Origin: Ramlibacter cellulosilyticus
GTDB taxonomy: Bacteria; Pseudomonadota; Gammaproteobacteria; Burkholderiales; Burkholderiaceae_C
DNA: 64,000 bases
Reading direction: 5' to 3'
Assembly (NCBI RefSeq): GCF_014297465.1
Contig: NZ_JACORT010000001.1
Location: 620,001-684,000, forward strand
The translations under genes were made by a program, and so were the position numbers. The notes beneath the pieces were generated by a model, which saw nothing but the letters and a program-made list of their open reading frames with translations, was not told the DNA's origin and searched no databases. Within the stretch, counting starts at the first letter, position 1; each line of letters begins with the position of its first letter. Below are positions 60,362 to 64,000 of this stretch, one piece after another.

Positions 60362-61414
60362 ATGACGACGACCACCCTGGCTGTCGATTGCATGGGGGGC
60401 GACCACGGCCCCGCCGTCACGCTGGCTGCCTGCCGGCAATTCCTCGAGTCGCATCCCGAGGCCCACCTGCTGCTGGTGGGCGCTCCGGCGGCGCTCGAAG
60501 CCTTCCAGCACCCCCGTGCCCGCGTCGTGCCCGCCTCCGAGGTGGTCACGATGGACGACCACGTGGAGGTCGCCCTGCGCAAGAAGAAGGACTCTTCGAT
60601 GCGCGTGGCCATCCAGCAGGTGAAGGAGGGGCAGGCGCACGCCGCGGTGTCCGCGGGCAACACGGGGGCGCTCATGGCGCTCGCCCGCTACCTGCTGAAG
60701 ACCGTCGAAGGCATCGACCGGCCCGCGATCGCGACGCAACTGCCCAACGCCAAGGGCGAAGCCACCACCGTGCTGGACCTCGGCGCCAACGTCGATTGCA
60801 CCGAGCTGCACCTGCTGCAGTTCGCGGTCATGGGTTCGGCGCTGGTCTCCGCGATGGAAGGCCACGACAACCCCACCGTGGGCCTGCTGAACATCGGCGA
60901 GGAAGTGATCAAGGGCAACGAGGTGATCAAGCGCGCCGGCGAACTGCTGCGTGCCGCTGGCGCCGCGGGGGACCTGAACTACCACGGCAACGTGGAAGGC
61001 AACGACATCTTCAAGGGCACGACCGAGATCGTGGTGTGCGACGGCTTCGTCGGCAACGTGATGCTCAAGACCAGCGAAGGCGTGGCCTCGCTGATCTCCG
61101 GTTTCCTGAAGGAGGAGTTCTCGCGCAGTGCCCTCACGAAGCTCGCCGCCGCCGTCGCGATGCCGGTGCTGAACGCGCTGAAGCGCCGCGTCGACCATCG
61201 CCGCTACAACGGCGCCGCCCTGCTCGGGCTGCGCGGGCTGGTGTTCAAGAGCCACGGCTCCGCCGACGCCTTCGCCTTCGAGCAGGCCCTGAACCGCGCG
61301 TATGATGCGGCCCGAAACAATCTGCTGGAGCGCGTGCAGAGCCGCATCGCCCACGCGCGGCCGCTCCTGGCGAGCGCCGCCGGCGACGCCCCGCTCGAAA
61401 CCGCCACCCATTGA
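60362..61414 (+). CDS. plsX: Phosphate acyltransferase PlsX
   Basis: The 350-residue enzyme makes acyl phosphate from acyl-ACP, the first step of the PlsX-PlsY route to lysophosphatidate. Its signatures are [13 protein letters not shown] at the N-terminus, [12 protein letters not shown] and [14 protein letters not shown]. Despite the terminator before it, it is placed with fabHDG as usual. The stop overlaps a TTG 2 codons before the fabH ATG. Confidence 0.96.
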   Translation: MTTTTLAVDCMGGDHGPAVTLAACRQFLESHPEAHLLLVGAPAALEAFQHPRARVVPASEVVTMDDHVEVALRKKKDSSMRVAIQQVKEGQAHAAVSAGNTGALMALARYLLKTVEGIDRPAIATQLPNAKGEATTVLDLGANVDCTELHLLQFAVMGSALVSAMEGHDNPTVGLLNIGEEVIKGNEVIKRAGELLRAAGAAGDLNYHGNVEGNDIFKGTTEIVVCDGFVGNVMLKTSEGVASLISGFLKEEFSRSALTKLAAAVAMPVLNALKRRVDHRRYNGAALLGLRGLVFKSHGSADAFAFEQALNRAYDAARNNLLERVQSRIAHARPLLASAAGDAPLETATH

Positions 61415-61416
61415 GA

Positions 61417-62394
61417 ATGAACAGATATTCCCGGATCACGGGCACGGGCAGCTTCCTGCCGCCCCGGCGCGTGACCAACGCGGAGCTCGCAGCGCAACTC
61501 GCCGCCACCGGAGTGGAAACCTCCGACGAGTGGATCGTCGAGCGCACCGGCATCCGGGCGCGCCACTTCGCCGAGCGCGACGTCGGCAGCAGCGACCTGG
61601 GCCTCGAGGCGGCGAAGCATGCGCTCGAGATGGCCGGCCGCCAGGCCTCCGAGATCGACCTGATCATCGTCGCCACGTCCACGCCGGACATGGTGTTCCC
61701 CTCGACCGCCACCATCCTGCAGAACAAGCTGGGCATCGCCGGCTGTCCCGCATTCGACGTGCAGGCGGTGTGCAGCGGCTTCGTCTACGCCCTCACCGTC
61801 GCGGACGCGATGATCCGCACGGGCACCGCGAGCAAGGCGCTCGTGATCGGCGCCGAAGTGTTCTCGCGCCTGCTGGACTTCAACGACCGCACCACCTGCG
61901 TGCTGTTCGGTGACGGCGCCGGCGCCGTGGTGCTGGAAGCATCGGACACCCCGGGCATCCTCGCGAGCGACCTGCACGCGGACGGCAAGCACGTGGAGAT
62001 CCTCTGCGTGCCCGGCGGCGTCTACGGCGGCAAGGTGCACGGCAACCCCCTGCTGCGCATGGACGGCCAGGCCGTGTTCAAGCTCGCCGTGGGCGTGCTG
62101 GAGAGCGCCGCGCGCGCCACGCTCGCGAAAGCGGGCAAGACCGACGCGGACATCGACTGGCTCATCCCGCACCAGGCCAACATCCGCATCATGCAGGGCA
62201 CGGCGAAGAAGCTGAAGCTGCCCATGGACAAGCTGGTCGTCACCGTCGACCGCCATGGCAACACGTCCGCGGCCTCCATCCCCCTGGCGATGGACGAAGC
62301 GGTGCGGTCCGGGAAGGTGAAGAAGGGCGATACCCTCATGCTGGAAGGCGTGGGCGGCGGCTTCACCTGGGGCGCGGTCCTGCTGGACTTCTGA
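61417..62394 (+). CDS. fabH: 3-oxoacyl-ACP synthase III
   Basis: The 325-residue initiating condensing enzyme joins acetyl-CoA with malonyl-ACP. The active-site Cys is in [13 protein letters not shown], the His in [10 protein letters not shown], and the Asn in [11 protein letters not shown]. The start [16 protein letters not shown] matches the family. It lies 2 nt after plsX and 44 nt before fabD. Confidence 0.97.
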   Translation: MNRYSRITGTGSFLPPRRVTNAELAAQLAATGVETSDEWIVERTGIRARHFAERDVGSSDLGLEAAKHALEMAGRQASEIDLIIVATSTPDMVFPSTATILQNKLGIAGCPAFDVQAVCSGFVYALTVADAMIRTGTASKALVIGAEVFSRLLDFNDRTTCVLFGDGAGAVVLEASDTPGILASDLHADGKHVEILCVPGGVYGGKVHGNPLLRMDGQAVFKLAVGVLESAARATLAKAGKTDADIDWLIPHQANIRIMQGTAKKLKLPMDKLVVTVDRHGNTSAASIPLAMDEAVRSGKVKKGDTLMLEGVGGGFTWGAVLLDF

Positions 62395-62438
62395 CGGCGG
62401 CCGCTGCGGCGGCGCTACCTACGACAAGAGAGACAAGC

Positions 62439-63389
62439 ATGAAACCCTTCGCTTTCGTGTTTCCGGGCCAGGGCTCGCAGGCCGTCGGCATGCTGGACGC
62501 CTGGGGCGACCATCCCGCGGTGACCGAGACGCTCAAGGAAGCGTCCGCGGCCCTCGGCGAGGACGTCGGCCGCCTGATCCGGGAAGGTCCCAAGGAAGCG
62601 CTCGCGCTCACGACCAACACCCAGCCGGTGATGCTGGTGGCCGGCATCGCCGCTTATCGCGCCTGGCGCGCCGAAGGCGGTGCCGAGCCGGCCGTGGTGG
62701 CGGGGCATTCGCTGGGCGAGTACACGGCGCTGGTCGCCGCCGGCGCGCTGGCTTTTGCCGACGCGGTGCCGCTGGTGCGCTTCCGCGCGCAGGCGATGCA
62801 GGACGCGGTGCCCGTGGGCACCGGCGCCATGGCCGCCATCCTCGGCCTGGATGCGCAGCGGGTCATCGAAGGGTGCGCCGAGGCCGTGCGCAGCTTCGGC
62901 ACCAACACCGACGAAGTGGTCGAGGCCGTCAACTTCAACGATCCGGCGCAGACCGTGATCGCCGGCAGCAAGGCCGCCGTGGAGAAGGCCTGCGAGGTCA
63001 TCAAGGGCATGGGCGCCAAGCGCGCGCTGCCGCTGCCGGTGTCCGCGCCGTTCCACTCCAGCCTGATGAAGCCCGCGGCCGAAAGGCTGCGCGAGAAGCT
63101 GGCGGCCACGCCGCTGCAGGCGCCGCGCATCCCGGTGGTGAACAACATCGAGGTGAAGGTCGAGACGGACCCCGACCGCATCCGCGCCGCGCTCTACGAG
63201 CAGGCCTTCGGCCCGGTGCGCTGGGTGGAATGCGTGCGTGCCATCCAGGCGCGCGGCGTGGACACCATCATCGAGTGCGGCCCCGGCAAGGTGCTGGCGG
63301 GCCTCGCCAAGCGGATCGACGGCACCCTGAATGCCGCGTCCATCTACGACCCGGCGACCCTCGCCGAAGCGAAAGGGATGCTGGCATGA
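62439..63389 (+). CDS. fabD: Malonyl-CoA:ACP transacylase
   Basis: The 316-residue enzyme loads malonyl groups onto ACP. The motif FPGQGSQAVGML is N-terminal, and the nucleophile Ser is in AGHSLGEYTAL; a catalytic His is in SAPFHSSLMKPA. The stop overlaps fabG by ATGA. It is cytoplasmic. Confidence 0.97.
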   Translation: MKPFAFVFPGQGSQAVGMLDAWGDHPAVTETLKEASAALGEDVGRLIREGPKEALALTTNTQPVMLVAGIAAYRAWRAEGGAEPAVVAGHSLGEYTALVAAGALAFADAVPLVRFRAQAMQDAVPVGTGAMAAILGLDAQRVIEGCAEAVRSFGTNTDEVVEAVNFNDPAQTVIAGSKAAVEKACEVIKGMGAKRALPLPVSAPFHSSLMKPAAERLREKLAATPLQAPRIPVVNNIEVKVETDPDRIRAALYEQAFGPVRWVECVRAIQARGVDTIIECGPGKVLAGLAKRIDGTLNAASIYDPATLAEAKGMLA

Positions 63390-64000
63390 GCACGCACGTC
63401 GACATGCACGGACAAGTTGCGCTGGTCACCGGCGCCTCGCGCGGCATCGGCGCGGCCATCGCGCACGAACTCGCCGCCCGCGGCATGAAGGTGATCGGCA
63501 CGGCCACCACCGACGAAGGCGCGGAGAAGATCACGCAGGCCTTGTCGCAGTACGCGGACTGCAAGGGCGCCAGGCTCGACGTGAACGACGCGAAGGCCGG
63601 CGAAGCGCTGGTGGATGCGATCGCCAAGGAGCACGGCGCCGTGCACGCGCTGATCAACAACGCCGGCATCACGCGCGACCAGCTCGCCATGCGCATGAAG
63701 GACGAGGACTGGGACGCCGTGCTGGACACCAACCTGAAGGCGGTGTTCCGGATGAGCCGCGCCGTCATGCGGACCATGATGAAGCAGCGCTACGGCCGCA
63801 TCGTGAGCATCACGAGCGTGGTCGGAGCCTCCGGCAACCCCGGCCAGGCGAACTATGCCGCCGCGAAGGCCGGCGTCGCGGGCATGACCCGCGCGCTCGC
63901 CCGCGAACTGGGCAGCCGCGGCATCACCGTGAACTGCGTCGCGCCGGGCTTCATCGAGACCGACATGACCGCCGCGCTGCCGGAAGACCAGCAGAAGGCG
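63386..64000 (+). CDS. fabG: 3-oxoacyl-ACP reductase, N-terminal part (runs off window)
   Basis: The 205 residues shown are an SDR with the NADP-binding motif TGASRGIGAAIA, INNAGITRDQLAMRM, the catalytic Ser in SITSVVGASG, and YxxxK in QANYAAAKAG. It reduces 3-oxoacyl-ACP in each elongation cycle. It is truncated by the window end after ALPEDQQKA; acpP and fabF likely follow. Confidence 0.95.
   Translation, partial: MSTHVDMHGQVALVTGASRGIGAAIAHELAARGMKVIGTATTDEGAEKITQALSQYADCKGARLDVNDAKAGEALVDAIAKEHGAVHALINNAGITRDQLAMRMKDEDWDAVLDTNLKAVFRMSRAVMRTMMKQRYGRIVSITSVVGASGNPGQANYAAAKAGVAGMTRALARELGSRGITVNCVAPGFIETDMTAALPEDQQKA

Overview
The window is about 64 kb of GC-rich, gene-dense bacterial chromosome. 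It holds one partial gene at each end and about 64 complete genes between them, plus one tRNA. Gene content and order point to a betaproteobacterium of the order Burkholderiales, most likely family Comamonadaceae (a Ramlibacter- or Variovorax-like organism). The markers are pilBCD-coaE-zapD-yacG, ispB/rplU-rpmA-obg-proB, hemCDXY next to ppc, rne/rluC-HAD-Rieske-S49, and maf/yceD-rpmF-plsX-fabHDG. The genus is inference. No phage, insertion sequence, CRISPR array or plasmid function was seen; the segment reads as core chromosome with a few accessory islands.

Layout. 1-6.6 kb: the start of icmF (fused isobutyryl-CoA mutase) with a LiuR-like palindrome in front, a MarC-type membrane protein, a three-gene TRAP transporter (dctP-dctQ-dctM), and a divergent FAH-family hydrolase with a twin-arginine lipoprotein signal. 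6.6-9.7 kb: rhodanese, argJ, a DUF815 ATPase and a MutT-like Nudix protein. 9.8-15.3 kb: yacG, zapD, coaE and type IV pilus genes pilD, pilC, pilB. 15.6-19.7 kb: tRNA-Pro(CGG), ispB, and the rplU-rpmA-obgE-proB cluster. 19.8-24.6 kb: CNP1-like protein, rppH, proS, a lytic transglycosylase and a Lon-like AAA ATPase with a good sigma-54 promoter. 24.8-28.5 kb: grxD, prmC, prfA, hemA.

28.6-38.5 kb: a small membrane protein, the tightly overlapped yaaA - prolyl 4-hydroxylase - alpha/beta hydrolase - queF run, dinB, a BLUF photoreceptor with an unusual C-terminal domain, an LldD-type FMN dehydrogenase, a diiron metallo-beta-lactamase-fold protein behind an FNR-like box, and argH. 38.6-44 kb: an AlgZ/AlgR-like two-component pair, an AI-2E family permease, a stand-alone NuoB homologue beside an AraC-type regulator, a small methyltransferase and a DUF3297 protein. 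44-51 kb: ppc divergent from hemC-hemD-hemX-hemY. 51-58 kb: rne divergent from rluC, a HAD phosphatase, a Rieske protein and an S49 peptidase. 58-64 kb: a tetrapyrrole-methylase-fold methyltransferase and maf, then yceD-rpmF-plsX-fabH-fabD-fabG, which feed type II fatty acid synthesis.

Two architectural themes stand out. Genes within runs are coupled by ATGA or GTGA overlaps. Every convergent junction with more than about 50 bp of space carries a palindromic element, most often a pair of inverted 31-33 bp REP-like units beginning GTAGGCTGGG. The points most worth checking are the Tat-lipoprotein acylpyruvase homologue facing a 2-oxoacid-type TRAP system, the sigma-54 promoter of the AAA ATPase, the BLUF protein with a pseudo-GTPase-like tail, the FNR-like promoter of the diiron protein, and the orphan nuoB.
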